Shown one piece after another: positions 42,839 to 52,998 of a DNA stretch of 64,000 nt (position 1 is the stretch's first letter; each line of letters starts with the position of its first letter). The stretch spans positions 1 through 64,000 of the forward strand of contig JBNMLC010000008.1 of assembly GCA_050874665.1 (NCBI GenBank), in the 5' to 3' direction. The stretch comes from RUG11237 sp050874665 (GTDB taxonomy: Bacteria > Bacillota > Clostridia > Lachnospirales > Lachnospiraceae). The translations under genes were made by a program, and so were the position numbers. The notes under the pieces are model-generated. The model made no database searches, was not told the origin of the DNA, and saw nothing but the letters and a program-made list of their open reading frames with translations.

Positions 42839-45160
42839 TTACATTACATTGGTATCTTTTACTCTGTGCTCGAAGAAATGACACAGAGAAATGAGCGGCT
42901 GTCTGAATACAGTACCAAACAGCAGAGAGAATGGCAGATAAACAGCCATTTTCAAAAGTCCAAGCACATAAGTGTTTTCATACAATCCGCCAATGGTTTC
43001 GCGCATTGCGGTTATGCCGTGAGTAAAAGGCAAAAATGGATTGATTTTATTAAAGAAGCTAGGTGTTACCTCAATTGGGAAGGTACCACCGGCACCTGCG
43101 ACCTGAAGTACCAATAAGATTACTGCAATCGCTTTTCCTACATCACCAAAGGAAATGGTGAGCGTGTATACAACATTAGAGAATACAATGGCAGCAACTA
43201 CTCCGGCAAGAATGAAAAGTCCCGGGTGTAAACATTGTATTTTTAAAATATACAAATCACCAAGACATGCAATCAGTGCCTGAATGATTGCAAAGAGCAT
43301 AAATGTCATATAGCGTCCAAGATACAACTGGTGATGCTTATATTCTGAAAGGTTCAGAGAGTCATCAGATGTTGCATCGCATTTTAAAATAGAAACCAGA
43401 ACCAGTCCCCCTACCCAAAGACATAATATCGTGTAAAATGGAGAAAGGGCAGAGCCGTAATTCTCAATTGTGTAAACTTTATTGGTATTTAATTCTACCG
43501 GAGCAGATAAAAATTCGCCGATTTCTTCAGGAGAATTTTGGTACTCGTCTAATTTTACACCTAGTACGGTTTCTAATTTTTCTTTCCAGTCGATGGATAG
43601 TGTATCATCTATGGTTCCCTCTACTTCCTGCAACTGGGAAATGACATTGCCCTCTAACTGACTCAAATTTGTTTTTGCGTTGTTCAATGATTGTTTTGAG
43701 TTTTTCATTAAACGGATTAAACTGTTTATTGAGGAAGAGGAGGAGGTCAGCGTACTCTTCGTTCCCTCGATGTTGGCATTCACAACAGGTAATGCAAGCT
43801 GTAAAGAGTTTACAACCCCCATAATGCTATTAAGGCGCTCTATTAATGTTCCGGCCAGAGAGGAAATTTCTCCGGACGTGGAAGTCTTAAAGGTTCCGAG
43901 GGCATCGTCAACAAGTCTCTTATTTTCTTCTGCTGCTTGTGTCAGCTCTGCGGACTGTTTTTTGGACAATTCTTGACTCTGGGCTAATTCTGTAGCCGCA
44001 GAAGCAAGGGAAGTCTGTAATTTTGTTAAAGAAGTTCTTGTGGTATTTAGTTTTGTCAATAAAGTCTGCACATTTGGCAGTGCAGCAATTGTTTGGTTAC
44101 TGTTTAAAATTGCAATCATCTGATCTGTAATAGAAATCAGTGTTGTGACTCTGCCGGAAGCCGCAGTAAGATAGTTCGCTGCTTTGGCGGCATCTTCATT
44201 GGCAGAAGCAATTGCCTGTTCTATGGTTTCTTTTGTGCTTCCGGAAGCCGCAGAAACGGATTCAAATGCTACCGATAAAGTAGAAGATAAATTGTTCAAA
44301 GAGGCGTTAATACTGGAAGCATTTTCCGCAGAAGTACTCTGGGAAGCAATCGCAGAAGAAACGGCCTGGTCAGTTAACGTCAATGTGTTTTGAACGGTGG
44401 AAAGCAGCGAATCTACAGAAGAAGCTGTAGAATTAAAAGTTTCCAGTGTTACTATAAAATTATCAAATGTTTCATTTATATCATCAATCAGACCAATGAC
44501 ATCGTTTACAGATGAAAAATCTACAGAGTCAGAAAGCTTTTTGTCCATGCCGGAATACTCTTTTAATCCTGCATTATCTAAATCAGAAGTTATTTGTAAA
44601 AGTGCTTCTCCCAGAACACTGCAGGATTCACTGATGAATGTTGCGTTCACTTTCTGCTGAATGACACCGACACCTTTGTCTGTAATTTTCGGAGCGATGG
44701 CGTTTTTCTTTTCGTTTACATAGTAATCAATGGAAGGCTTTGTAATCGTAGGAGTCAGAATACTTGCAATGTTCTGACTGAAATCTTGTGGAATTACAAC
44801 GGCAGCATAGTATGTGCCGGAGCGGACGCCCTGGATTGCATCATCCCTCTCGGTAAATACCCAGCCAATCTGGTTGTTTTCTGCCAGACTCTTTATGATG
44901 CTGTCACCGATATTTAAATCGATTCCCCGTATTGTATAGCCTTTGTCAACGTTAGCAACTGCGACGGAAATATAATTGGTGTTTCCATAAGGATCCCAAC
45001 TGGCAAGAATGTTAAACCATGCATAGAGAGATGGTAAAAGCATGACGCCAAGTGCAACGATAGCTGCTGTGAGATTGGTAAAAATTTTCCGCATATCATG
45101 TTTAAAAATTTTAAATATGCGGATATTAGTGACCTTAACGGCTGAAAAAAATTTTTTCAT
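42839..45160 (-). CDS. YhgE/Pip domain membrane protein
   Basis: This 773-residue protein starts with a cytosolic segment and one membrane helix (AIVALGVMLLPSLYAWFNI, near 35-55), followed by a large extracellular domain (about 60-570) rich in Ser/Thr/Ala and coiled coil, and five C-terminal membrane helices (about 580-760). This is the architecture of YhgE/Pip (phage infection protein) and of related EsaA-like secretion components. It may act in export or as a phage receptor. Its true role is unknown. It has no close operon partner. Confidence 0.9.
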   Translation of the reverse strand: MKKFFSAVKVTNIRIFKIFKHDMRKIFTNLTAAIVALGVMLLPSLYAWFNILASWDPYGNTNYISVAVANVDKGYTIRGIDLNIGDSIIKSLAENNQIGWVFTERDDAIQGVRSGTYYAAVVIPQDFSQNIASILTPTITKPSIDYYVNEKKNAIAPKITDKGVGVIQQKVNATFISESCSVLGEALLQITSDLDNAGLKEYSGMDKKLSDSVDFSSVNDVIGLIDDINETFDNFIVTLETFNSTASSVDSLLSTVQNTLTLTDQAVSSAIASQSTSAENASSINASLNNLSSTLSVAFESVSAASGSTKETIEQAIASANEDAAKAANYLTAASGRVTTLISITDQMIAILNSNQTIAALPNVQTLLTKLNTTRTSLTKLQTSLASAATELAQSQELSKKQSAELTQAAEENKRLVDDALGTFKTSTSGEISSLAGTLIERLNSIMGVVNSLQLALPVVNANIEGTKSTLTSSSSSINSLIRLMKNSKQSLNNAKTNLSQLEGNVISQLQEVEGTIDDTLSIDWKEKLETVLGVKLDEYQNSPEEIGEFLSAPVELNTNKVYTIENYGSALSPFYTILCLWVGGLVLVSILKCDATSDDSLNLSEYKHHQLYLGRYMTFMLFAIIQALIACLGDLYILKIQCLHPGLFILAGVVAAIVFSNVVYTLTISFGDVGKAIAVILLVLQVAGAGGTFPIEVTPSFFNKINPFLPFTHGITAMRETIGGLYENTYVLGLLKMAVYLPFSLLFGTVFRQPLISLCHFFEHRVKDTNVM

Positions 45161-45346
45161 AGTGTTCCCCCTGATATTCTTTGCTTATAGTTTATAAAAT
45201 AATTTTATGACAAAACATGCGGAATGGCAACAAAATTCTTCGGACAAGAACGGTAGAAAAAATATACAAAAAAAAGTTCAAGTTTTTCTAAAAATTGTGC
45301 ATTACAGAAATTTTTAAAAAGCTTGGTAAATTTAAAAATTAAGTAC

Positions 45347-45375
45347 TTGAATAGTGGGAAAGTAATGTGTATACT
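45347..45375 (+). promoter_or_regulatory. Promoter of pyk
   Basis: TTGAAT (45347-45352) and TATACT (45370-45375) are 17 bases apart, and the start codon is about 60 bases downstream of the -10. Confidence 0.75.
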
Positions 45376-45433
45376 CATATTGCATGCTTTTTATTACTAA
45401 AAAATATCCATTAGGAGAGGAGAAATATAGAAA

Positions 45434-46861
45434 ATGAGAAGAACAAAAATTGTATGTACACTTGGTCCATCCGCAAACACAGAAGAAGCTATTAAAAGTT
45501 TGGCATTAGCGGGTATGAATGTGGCAAGACTTAACTTTTCCCACGGTGATTTTGAAGAACACGGCGGAAGATTTGAAAGATTAAAGAAAATCAGAAAGGA
45601 ATTAGCACTTCCAATCGCAGCACTTCTTGATACTAAGGGACCGGAAATCAGAATCGGTACTTTCTATAATGATGATCATAAGAGAATTGACATTGAAGAA
45701 GGACAGACTTTCACATTAACCGGAAGAGAAGTAGAAGGAACAAATGAAATTGTAAGCCTTACTTACAAAGAACTTGCACATGATATTAAACCGGGTGGAA
45801 AGATTCTCCTCGATGATGGCTTAATCGAACTTGAAGTTCAGAAAATAGATGATTTAGATATTGTCTGTAAGGCAATTAACGGTGGCAACATTGGTGGTAA
45901 GAGAGGTGTTAACGTACCTAATCTTCATATTAACATGCCATTCGTAAGTGAAAAAGATTACGCTGACATTGTGTTTGCTGTTGAGCAGGGATTTGATTTC
46001 ATCGCAGCATCATTTACAAGAACAGCAGAAGACGTACTTCAGGTTAGAAAAATTATTGCTGACCAGAAGAAGGGACATGTATCTATCATTGCTAAGATTG
46101 AAAATCAGGAAGGTGTAAACAATATTGATGAAATCTTAAAAGTGGCAGACGGTGTTATGGTTGCTCGTGGTGACATGGGTGTTGAAATTCCTTTAGAAGA
46201 AGTACCTGTAATCCAGAAGATGATTATTGAAAAAGCAAATAAAGCTGGTAAGCCGGTAATCACAGCTACACAGATGTTAGATTCCATGATGAAGAATCCA
46301 CGTCCTACAAGAGCAGAAGCTACTGACGTTGCAAATGCTATTTACCAGGGAACAAGCGCAGTTATGCTTTCTGGTGAAACTGCAAACGGTAAGTATCCGG
46401 CAGAAGCTGTAAAGACTATGGCTCGTATTGCAGAAAGAACAGAAGCAGATATCGATTATGTAAAAGCTTTAAGAGCAAACAAAGCTTGTGAAGGCGATTT
46501 AGATATTACAGAAGCTATTTCTCATGCTACATGTACTACAGCAGCAGACTTAGAGGCAAAAGCTATTATTACTGTAACAAAGTCAGGAGACACAGCAAGA
46601 ATGATTTCTAAGTATCATCCAAACAGCCTGATTGCAGGATGTTCACCAAACGAAAAGGTTTGCAGACAGTTAAATCTTTCCTGGGGTGTTACACCAATTT
46701 GTATCGCTGAAGAAAGCAGCTTAGATGCATTAATTGACGCATCTGTTGAAGCAGCTAAGTATACAGGATTAGTTGAAAGCGGAGATACTGTTGTTATGAC
46801 AGCAGGTCAGCCGGGCGTTGTTGGTAAAACAAACTTAATTAAAGCAGCCGTAGTTGACTAA
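45434..46861 (+). CDS. pyk: Pyruvate kinase
   Basis: This 475-residue glycolytic enzyme converts phosphoenolpyruvate and ADP to pyruvate and ATP. It begins RRTKIVCTLGPSANTEEAI. LDTKGPEIRIGTF, the K+/Mg site region IAKIENQEGVNNIDEIL and MVARGDMGVEIPLEEV are intact. The extra PEP-utiliser-like C-terminal domain found in some Bacilli is absent. It is transcribed alone from a clear promoter. Confidence 0.97.
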   Translation: MRRTKIVCTLGPSANTEEAIKSLALAGMNVARLNFSHGDFEEHGGRFERLKKIRKELALPIAALLDTKGPEIRIGTFYNDDHKRIDIEEGQTFTLTGREVEGTNEIVSLTYKELAHDIKPGGKILLDDGLIELEVQKIDDLDIVCKAINGGNIGGKRGVNVPNLHINMPFVSEKDYADIVFAVEQGFDFIAASFTRTAEDVLQVRKIIADQKKGHVSIIAKIENQEGVNNIDEILKVADGVMVARGDMGVEIPLEEVPVIQKMIIEKANKAGKPVITATQMLDSMMKNPRPTRAEATDVANAIYQGTSAVMLSGETANGKYPAEAVKTMARIAERTEADIDYVKALRANKACEGDLDITEAISHATCTTAADLEAKAIITVTKSGDTARMISKYHPNSLIAGCSPNEKVCRQLNLSWGVTPICIAEESSLDALIDASVEAAKYTGLVESGDTVVMTAGQPGVVGKTNLIKAAVVD

Positions 46862-46904
46862 TTATTATTTCAAATAGACACGGTTACAAAGAATATTTAT
46901 GAAA

Positions 46905-46938
46905 AAGGGTGAAAATCAATTGTGATTTTCGCCCTTTT
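46905..46938 (+). terminator. Terminator after pyk
   Basis: AAGGGTGAAAATCA (46905-46918) pairs with TGATTTTCGCCCTT (46923-46936) with one wobble pair, followed by T. Confidence 0.85.
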
Positions 46939-46999
46939 GTGATAAAATGAAAGATAAAATAAAAGGGCATACGAGAACACTGAGGTAAGGGGAAAAAGT

Positions 47000-49879
47000 A
47001 TGAAGAACAGGTTTGAAAAGAAAAGAAAAAATACCATAGCAAACAGATTGTTTTTTCCAATGGTATTATTAGTTTGTGTTTATGCACTTGTTTTTTGGGG
47101 AACTGTATGGTACGGAGGAGCCTTTGAACAATTAAAGAATGGCGAAGTAGAACGGGTACGGCAGTCGCTTATCCAAAAGTCAACAGAAATTCAGCAAAAT
47201 TTAGATGCGAGCTGGGTAAATGAGGAAAATTACAGCAGTCTTCTTCGGGCCTGCAAAAATATAAGGAATGGTTCTGAACAAAGCGATGAGGAAGCAGTAA
47301 GCGCTATCCTGAGTATTATGGAAGGAAAAGGAGTTCAGGGAGCATACATATTTTTCAATGATGGTTTTTCTTATTACATTAGAAAAGACGATAAGGATGT
47401 AGCGGTAGCAGAGTATGGGGAAGAGGGCTATTTAGCACAGCGGGGAATTGAAAAGGCTTCCGACTGGAAGTATGGAACAGGTGGAAATATGAAATTTTGT
47501 CCCGGATATGATAAGATTGCAGAGGCAAAGAAGAATACACGGGGACTTTCAGAGATGGATTATGCTTGTTTCGATATATCTAAGGAGGAACAAAATGCGG
47601 CAGAACAGAGGCTTACCTTTAGTATTCCGCTACTGGATGAGGCAGAGAATATTTATGCAGTGGCAGGAATTGAAGTTTCTTCTGAGGCTTTAAGAAAATT
47701 GATTCCAAACGATGATATTCGAGGAACGTATATGCTGGGTGTTTTGGATCCTGAAAAAAGCTTTATAGAGCGTATTGTTTCTGACGGCTCATTATTTGAG
47801 AATGTTTTAAAGCAGGCGAATGGTCTTTGGCTGGTAGATGAAAATAAAGATGGCATCTATGAAGTGGGAAACGAAGGAGAGAGGAATTCACCGGATGTAC
47901 TGACACAGGAAATACGTTTTTATCCGGAAACTTCTGCATTTTCCAATCAGGCTTGGGTATTATGTGCCATTGTAGATGAAAAGCAGTTTGCGAATTCTGT
48001 GAATCAGATGAAACAATCTATACTCATGGCTTTGTTATTTGCAAGCATAGTGGGAATTCTTGGACTGTTTTTCTTAAGCAGAGTTCTTACAAAACCAATT
48101 TCAACCCTGGTGGGACATTTAAATGGAATGAATCCAAGAAAACCGGTGAAATTGCCTAAGGTTAATATTTATGAAGTGGACAGACTTTCGTCCGCCATCG
48201 AACGTGTCAGTAAAGAGGTAGAAATGTATGCCCTGAGGGTGTCAGAGATTATAAGAATTGCAGATATACCAATCGGTGTGGCAGAGTTGGACGAGTTTAC
48301 CAAAGAAGTATATTGCACAGCACAAATGTTTAAACTTCTTGGGGAACAAGAGCCGCCTGAGGATTACAAAGTGATTTCTATTACAGAATTTAGACGACTG
48401 ATAGAAAAATTCCGTCGTGGTGCGGTGCTCTTTGAAAAGGCGGAAGAAGATTCCACGATGATATTTTGTGACAATAACACGTATAAAATATACTCTAGTT
48501 CCGACAGCGCACAATGGATTTCCTTTCAGACAAGAGAGACAAGTGGAAGATTATTTGTGGTTGTAATGGATGTGACAGATAAAACAAAAGAAAAGCTGAG
48601 ATTAGAATATGAGCGCGATTTTGATGAGCTGTCCAGATTATTGAATAAGCAGGCATTTGCCAGGGAAATGAAAAAGCGTCTGGCAGCGGAAAATAGAGCA
48701 GTTAGTGCAGTCATTATGTGGGATTTGGATAACTTGAAATACATCAACGATACCTACGGACATGAATACGGAGATATTTATATTCGTGAGGCAGCTAAAA
48801 TATTTGCTTATTTAGAGCAGCACAATGGTTTGGTTGCCAGACGTTCGGGAGACGAATTTTTTGCTTACGTTCCGGGAGATTCGGAGGAGGAGTTGCGTGA
48901 GTTGGTTCACAGTATTCATGGAATGCTTCGTGAAGTCATGATTCATCTGCCGGATGGCAAGAAGATGAAAGTCAGGGCTTCCGCGGGAATTGTGTGGTAT
49001 CCGAAGGATGGCAGGGAATATGACGACCTGGTTAAAAAAGCAGATTTTACCATGTATGATGTAAAACGTTCTGATAAGGGAAATATCAGGGAGTTTAATA
49101 AAGAAATTTATGAGCAGGATGCTGTCTTGTTGAATGGAAAAGAAGAATTCAATGAGTTTTTAGAAAAGCGTTTGCTGAAATTGGCATATCAGCCGATTGT
49201 AAATGCCTTAACGGGTGAAATATACGGATATGAGGCATTGATGCGTCCGCAGACGGAAACACTTCAGGCTCCTTCGGACGTAATCCGAATTGCTCATGCT
49301 CATGGAAAATTACTTGAGTTAGAAAAAGTGTTGTGGGAAGAAACGGTAAAGGATTATTTTTCAAAACAGAAAGATACCGGCAAAAAATTGTTTGTTAATA
49401 CGTTTTCCGGCATACTGTTAGATGAAAAAGAACAAAATAAATTAAGAGAGTATGCAAATGGTCATGGGGAACAGGTAGTTGTCGAATTAATGGAAGCACA
49501 AAGAGTCATGATGGAATATGTTCGACGTAAGAAAGAATACGCAGATGCTGCGGGAAGTGAAATGGCTTTGAGTGATTTTGGCAATGGCTATAACACAGAG
49601 GAAAAAAATCTCTTAAAGATGGTTTCCTATGTAAAAATCGGAAGAGAGCTTTACGAGGGAATCGAAACAGAGGAAGAACGGAGAAAATCGGTAATGCGAA
49701 AAATTCAGGAATGGCACAATGGTAATCTGCAGGTTATTGCGCTTGGAATTGAAACAGAAGGCGAATTAAGATTTATGCAGGAGTGCGGTGTGGAATTTGT
49801 ACAGGGATTTTATTTGGCAAAGCCTTCCTTTGAGTTAATCGAAGATACGAAGCATATGAAAGAAAAAATAATAGTATGA
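47000..49879 (+). CDS. Membrane GGDEF/EAL domain protein with degenerate EAL
   Basis: This 959-residue protein has a membrane helix at about 18-40, an extracytoplasmic sensor (about 45-330), a second helix (about 335-357), a linker and PAS-like region, a GGDEF domain (about 540-700) with SGDEF near 616-620, and an EAL domain (about 715-950). The EAL signature YEALMR is kept, but the catalytic DDFG is SDFG and the KID lysine-aspartate is KIG, so c-di-GMP hydrolysis is unlikely. The GGDEF first Gly is Ser, which may weaken cyclase activity. It probably binds or makes c-di-GMP in response to an external signal. Confidence 0.88.
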   Translation: MKNRFEKKRKNTIANRLFFPMVLLVCVYALVFWGTVWYGGAFEQLKNGEVERVRQSLIQKSTEIQQNLDASWVNEENYSSLLRACKNIRNGSEQSDEEAVSAILSIMEGKGVQGAYIFFNDGFSYYIRKDDKDVAVAEYGEEGYLAQRGIEKASDWKYGTGGNMKFCPGYDKIAEAKKNTRGLSEMDYACFDISKEEQNAAEQRLTFSIPLLDEAENIYAVAGIEVSSEALRKLIPNDDIRGTYMLGVLDPEKSFIERIVSDGSLFENVLKQANGLWLVDENKDGIYEVGNEGERNSPDVLTQEIRFYPETSAFSNQAWVLCAIVDEKQFANSVNQMKQSILMALLFASIVGILGLFFLSRVLTKPISTLVGHLNGMNPRKPVKLPKVNIYEVDRLSSAIERVSKEVEMYALRVSEIIRIADIPIGVAELDEFTKEVYCTAQMFKLLGEQEPPEDYKVISITEFRRLIEKFRRGAVLFEKAEEDSTMIFCDNNTYKIYSSSDSAQWISFQTRETSGRLFVVVMDVTDKTKEKLRLEYERDFDELSRLLNKQAFAREMKKRLAAENRAVSAVIMWDLDNLKYINDTYGHEYGDIYIREAAKIFAYLEQHNGLVARRSGDEFFAYVPGDSEEELRELVHSIHGMLREVMIHLPDGKKMKVRASAGIVWYPKDGREYDDLVKKADFTMYDVKRSDKGNIREFNKEIYEQDAVLLNGKEEFNEFLEKRLLKLAYQPIVNALTGEIYGYEALMRPQTETLQAPSDVIRIAHAHGKLLELEKVLWEETVKDYFSKQKDTGKKLFVNTFSGILLDEKEQNKLREYANGHGEQVVVELMEAQRVMMEYVRRKKEYADAAGSEMALSDFGNGYNTEEKNLLKMVSYVKIGRELYEGIETEEERRKSVMRKIQEWHNGNLQVIALGIETEGELRFMQECGVEFVQGFYLAKPSFELIEDTKHMKEKIIV

Positions 49880-50001
49880 ATTTAGAAAGATTTTCTTAAT
49901 ATAGAAAAAATTCGTTGTAATATGGAAAAATAAAGTATACAATACAAAAGAGTGAGAATGTTGCGGTTGTTTTGCACAGTAAATACAAGGAGGAGCATAA
50001 A

Positions 50002-51018
50002 ATGAAAATTTTGGTTACAGGTGGAGCGGGTTTTATTGGAAGCCATACATGTGTTGAATTACTAAATGCAGGATATGATGTGGTGGTTGTTGATAATCTT
50101 TGCAATTCCAGTGAAAAATCCTTAGAGCGTGTAGAAAAGATTACAGGGAAAAAAGTAATATTTTATGAAGCAGATATTTTAGACAGGGAAGCATTAGATC
50201 GTATTTTTGATACAGAAAAGATTGACGCAGTAATTCATTTTGCAGGTCTGAAAGCAGTGGGTGAATCCGTACAGAAGCCGTTAGAATATTATCAAAATAA
50301 CATTTCCGGTACGCTGATTCTTACCGATGTTATGAGAAATCATGGTGTGAAAAATATTATTTTCTCATCTTCAGCTACTGTATATGGAAATCCACAGTTT
50401 ATTCCGATTACAGAAGAATGTCCGAAAGGAACTTGTACCAATCCGTATGGCTGGACAAAGTCCATGTTAGAGCAGATTTTGACAGATATTCAGTATGCGG
50501 ATAAGGAGTGGAATGTAATTTTATTGAGATATTTTAATCCGATTGGAGCACATAAGAGTGGAATGATTGGAGAAAATCCAAACGGAATTCCAAATAACTT
50601 AATGCCTTACATTACGCAGGTTGCAGTTGGAAAATTAAAAGAACTCGGTGTGTTTGGAGATGATTATGATACACCGGACGGAACAGGAGTTCGTGATTAT
50701 ATTCATGTAGTGGATTTGGCAATTGGTCATGTAAAAGCACTAAAGAAAATTGAGGAGAAAGCAGGTCTTAGAGTATACAATTTAGGTACTGGTGTAGGTT
50801 ATAGTGTACTTGATATTGTGAAAAACTTTGAAGAGGCAACCGGAGTTAAAATTCCTTATAAAATCAAGGAAAGACGTGCAGGTGATATTGCGACTTGCTA
50901 TGCAGATGCAACCAGAGCGAAAGAAGAGTTAGGCTGGGTGGCAGAACGTGGAATTAAAGAAATGTGTGAGGATTCCTGGAGATGGCAGTCAAACAATCCG
51001 AATGGATACGATGAATAA
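50002..51018 (+). CDS. galE: UDP-glucose 4-epimerase
   Basis: This 338-residue SDR-family enzyme interconverts UDP-glucose and UDP-galactose. It has the NAD motif VTGGAGFIGSHTCVELL, the catalytic Ser in FSSSATVYGNP and the YxxxK in NPYGWTKSMLEQ. DGTGVRDYIHVVDLA is a family signature. ATG 50002 with AGGAGG upstream is chosen over an upstream in-frame TTG at 49972. Confidence 0.95.
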   Translation: MKILVTGGAGFIGSHTCVELLNAGYDVVVVDNLCNSSEKSLERVEKITGKKVIFYEADILDREALDRIFDTEKIDAVIHFAGLKAVGESVQKPLEYYQNNISGTLILTDVMRNHGVKNIIFSSSATVYGNPQFIPITEECPKGTCTNPYGWTKSMLEQILTDIQYADKEWNVILLRYFNPIGAHKSGMIGENPNGIPNNLMPYITQVAVGKLKELGVFGDDYDTPDGTGVRDYIHVVDLAIGHVKALKKIEEKAGLRVYNLGTGVGYSVLDIVKNFEEATGVKIPYKIKERRAGDIATCYADATRAKEELGWVAERGIKEMCEDSWRWQSNNPNGYDE

Positions 51019-51033
51019 CATGTAAAATGTATA

Positions 51034-51075
51034 AGAATCCCCTTTCTGGCATAAGTTGAAAAGGGGGTTCTTTTT
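51034..51075 (+). terminator. Terminator after galE
   Basis: AGAATCCCCTTT (51034-51045) pairs with AAAGGGGGTTCT (51060-51071) with one wobble, followed by TTTT. Confidence 0.85.
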
Positions 51076-51162
51076 CCTTGACTGATAATTGGACATATTG
51101 TATCATTTTATTAAGAAAAAGTATAAGTTGTATAAAAAATGTAAAGGTGTAGAGGTAAAACA

Positions 51163-52080
51163 GTGGAAAATAGATTTTATCAGGAATTGTGTGAAGCAGT
51201 TGGCAAAATAAATGTACTTTTGGAAGAACCCATGTGGAAACATACTACATTTCGGGTTGGGGGGAATGCAGCTTATTTTGTTACACCAGAGAGCCCGGAG
51301 CAAGTAAAACGTGTAATAGAAGTTTGCAGGCAAAATCAGATTCCGTATTATGTGATTGGAAACGGAAGCAATCTTTTGGTCAGCGATGAAGGATTTTCGG
51401 GAGTGATTCTTCAAATTGGCAGCAAAATGAACCGATGTGAAATGAAAGAGGGAAATATAAAGGTTCAGGCGGGAGCACTTTTAACTAAGGTGGCAAATCG
51501 GATTTCTAAGGAAGATTACGAAGGAATGGAATTTGCAGTGGGGATTCCGGGAACCATAGGAGGTGCTGTGACAATGAATGCAGGTGCCTACGGTGGAGAG
51601 ATGAAAGATGTAATTCAGGGTGCACTGGTGCTTAGAAAGGACGGAGAGATACTCTGGCTTAACAAAGAAGAACTGAATCTTGGTTATCGGAGCAGTGTGG
51701 TGATGGAGCAGGGGTATATTGTGCTGGAAGCGGAATTTCAATTGAAAAAAGGCAATGCCGAAGAAATCAAGAAAAAATGCAATCAAAATACAAAAGCCCG
51801 TATGGAAAAACAACCATTGGAATATCCGAGTGCAGGAAGCACGTTTAAACGTCCGGAGGGGTATTTTGCGGGAAAACTGATTATGGATTCAGGAATGAGA
51901 GGCTATACGGTGGGAGGAGCACAGGTTTCTGAAAAACATTGCGGCTTTATTATTAATAAAGGGGAAGCGACCGCAAAAGATGTGTTGGATGTGATTACCA
52001 GAGTACAGGAAAAGGTTGAGAAAACTTTTGGCGTAGCTTTGGAAACAGAAGTGAAAATGATTGGCTTTAGAAAAGAGTAA
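51163..52080 (+). CDS. murB: UDP-N-acetylenolpyruvoylglucosamine reductase
   Basis: This 305-residue FAD enzyme makes UDP-N-acetylmuramate for peptidoglycan. It has the motifs MWKHTTFRVGGNAAYFV and NGSNLLVSDEGF for FAD binding, GIPGTIGGAVTMNAGAYGGE and the late YPSAGSTFKRP with its catalytic Ser. It begins with GTG after GAGGT. It heads the murB-rapZ-whiA-crh unit. Confidence 0.95.
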   Translation: MENRFYQELCEAVGKINVLLEEPMWKHTTFRVGGNAAYFVTPESPEQVKRVIEVCRQNQIPYYVIGNGSNLLVSDEGFSGVILQIGSKMNRCEMKEGNIKVQAGALLTKVANRISKEDYEGMEFAVGIPGTIGGAVTMNAGAYGGEMKDVIQGALVLRKDGEILWLNKEELNLGYRSSVVMEQGYIVLEAEFQLKKGNAEEIKKKCNQNTKARMEKQPLEYPSAGSTFKRPEGYFAGKLIMDSGMRGYTVGGAQVSEKHCGFIINKGEATAKDVLDVITRVQEKVEKTFGVALETEVKMIGFRKE

Positions 52081-52109
52081 AAAGCAAAAATAGAAAAGGA
52101 GTGGAAGCG

Positions 52110-52985
52110 ATGCGTTTTGTAATTGTAACAGGAATGTCAGGAGCCGGAAAAAGTACTGCTTTAAAGATGTTGGAGGATGCAGGATATTTTTGCGTGGATA
52201 ATCTTCCAATTCCCCTGATTGGTAAATTTGCAGAGCTTGCCACAAAGCCGGGAAGTGAAATTGAAAGATTTGCACTGGGTGTAGATATTCGAAGTGGAGA
52301 AAATTTAACACAATTGGAATCTGCGTTGGAAGAAATGTTGATTAAAAATTGCAAATACGAAATATTGTATTTAGATGCAAGCAACAGCGTATTGGTGAAG
52401 CGCTATAAGGAAACGCGAAGAAGTCATCCGCTTTCCGGTGCAGGGAGAGTAGATAAGGGAATTGAGAAAGAACGTATTATGACTGCCTTTTTGAAGGAAC
52501 AGGCAGACTATATCATTGATACCAGCACACTGCTTACGAGAGAATTGAAAGTGGAGTTAGAAAAGATTTTTGTTAATAATCAGGAATATAACAATCTGTT
52601 TATTACCGTCTTGTCCTTCGGATTCAAATATGGAATCCCGAATGATGCAGACCTTGTATTTGATGTGCGTTTTCTTCCCAATCCATATTATATTGAAGAA
52701 CTGAAACCAAAAACAGGAAACGACAAAGAGATTCAGGACTATGTTATGGGATTTGATATTGCTCATGAATTTTTGAAGAAGCTGGTTGACATGATAAATT
52801 TCCTGATTCCAAATTATATTATAGAAGGAAAAAATCAGTTAGTCATTGCAATTGGCTGTACCGGAGGAAAGCATCGCTCCGTAACCCTTGCGAATAAGCT
52901 ATATGAGCAGTTAAAACAACATAAAGATTATGGTGTTAAGGTGGAACACAGAGATATACAGAAAGATGCTCTTAGAAATAAGTAA
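52110..52985 (+). CDS. rapZ: RNase adapter protein RapZ/YvcJ (nucleotide-binding P-loop protein)
   Basis: This 291-residue protein has an N-terminal Walker A (VIVTGMSGAGKSTALKMLED), RRSHPLSG and the conserved C-terminal GCTGGKHRSVTLANKLYEQL. In Firmicutes YvcJ binds and hydrolyses GTP and affects competence; in enterobacteria RapZ controls glmS through sRNA. ATG 52110 (AAAAGGAG upstream) is preferred. The usual downstream neighbour yvcK is missing, and whiA follows at once. Confidence 0.94.
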   Translation: MRFVIVTGMSGAGKSTALKMLEDAGYFCVDNLPIPLIGKFAELATKPGSEIERFALGVDIRSGENLTQLESALEEMLIKNCKYEILYLDASNSVLVKRYKETRRSHPLSGAGRVDKGIEKERIMTAFLKEQADYIIDTSTLLTRELKVELEKIFVNNQEYNNLFITVLSFGFKYGIPNDADLVFDVRFLPNPYYIEELKPKTGNDKEIQDYVMGFDIAHEFLKKLVDMINFLIPNYIIEGKNQLVIAIGCTGGKHRSVTLANKLYEQLKQHKDYGVKVEHRDIQKDALRNK

Positions 52986-52998
52986 ATGAGGTGAAAAC

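Noticed and set aside
43680..44660. Three plus-strand ORFs inside the YhgE/Pip gene
   Set aside because: They are antisense shadows of a well supported 773-residue membrane protein.
49972..50001. Ten-residue N-terminal extension of galE from TTG 49972
   Set aside because: The AGGAGG site lies inside it and points to ATG 50002, which also gives the normal GalE N-terminus.
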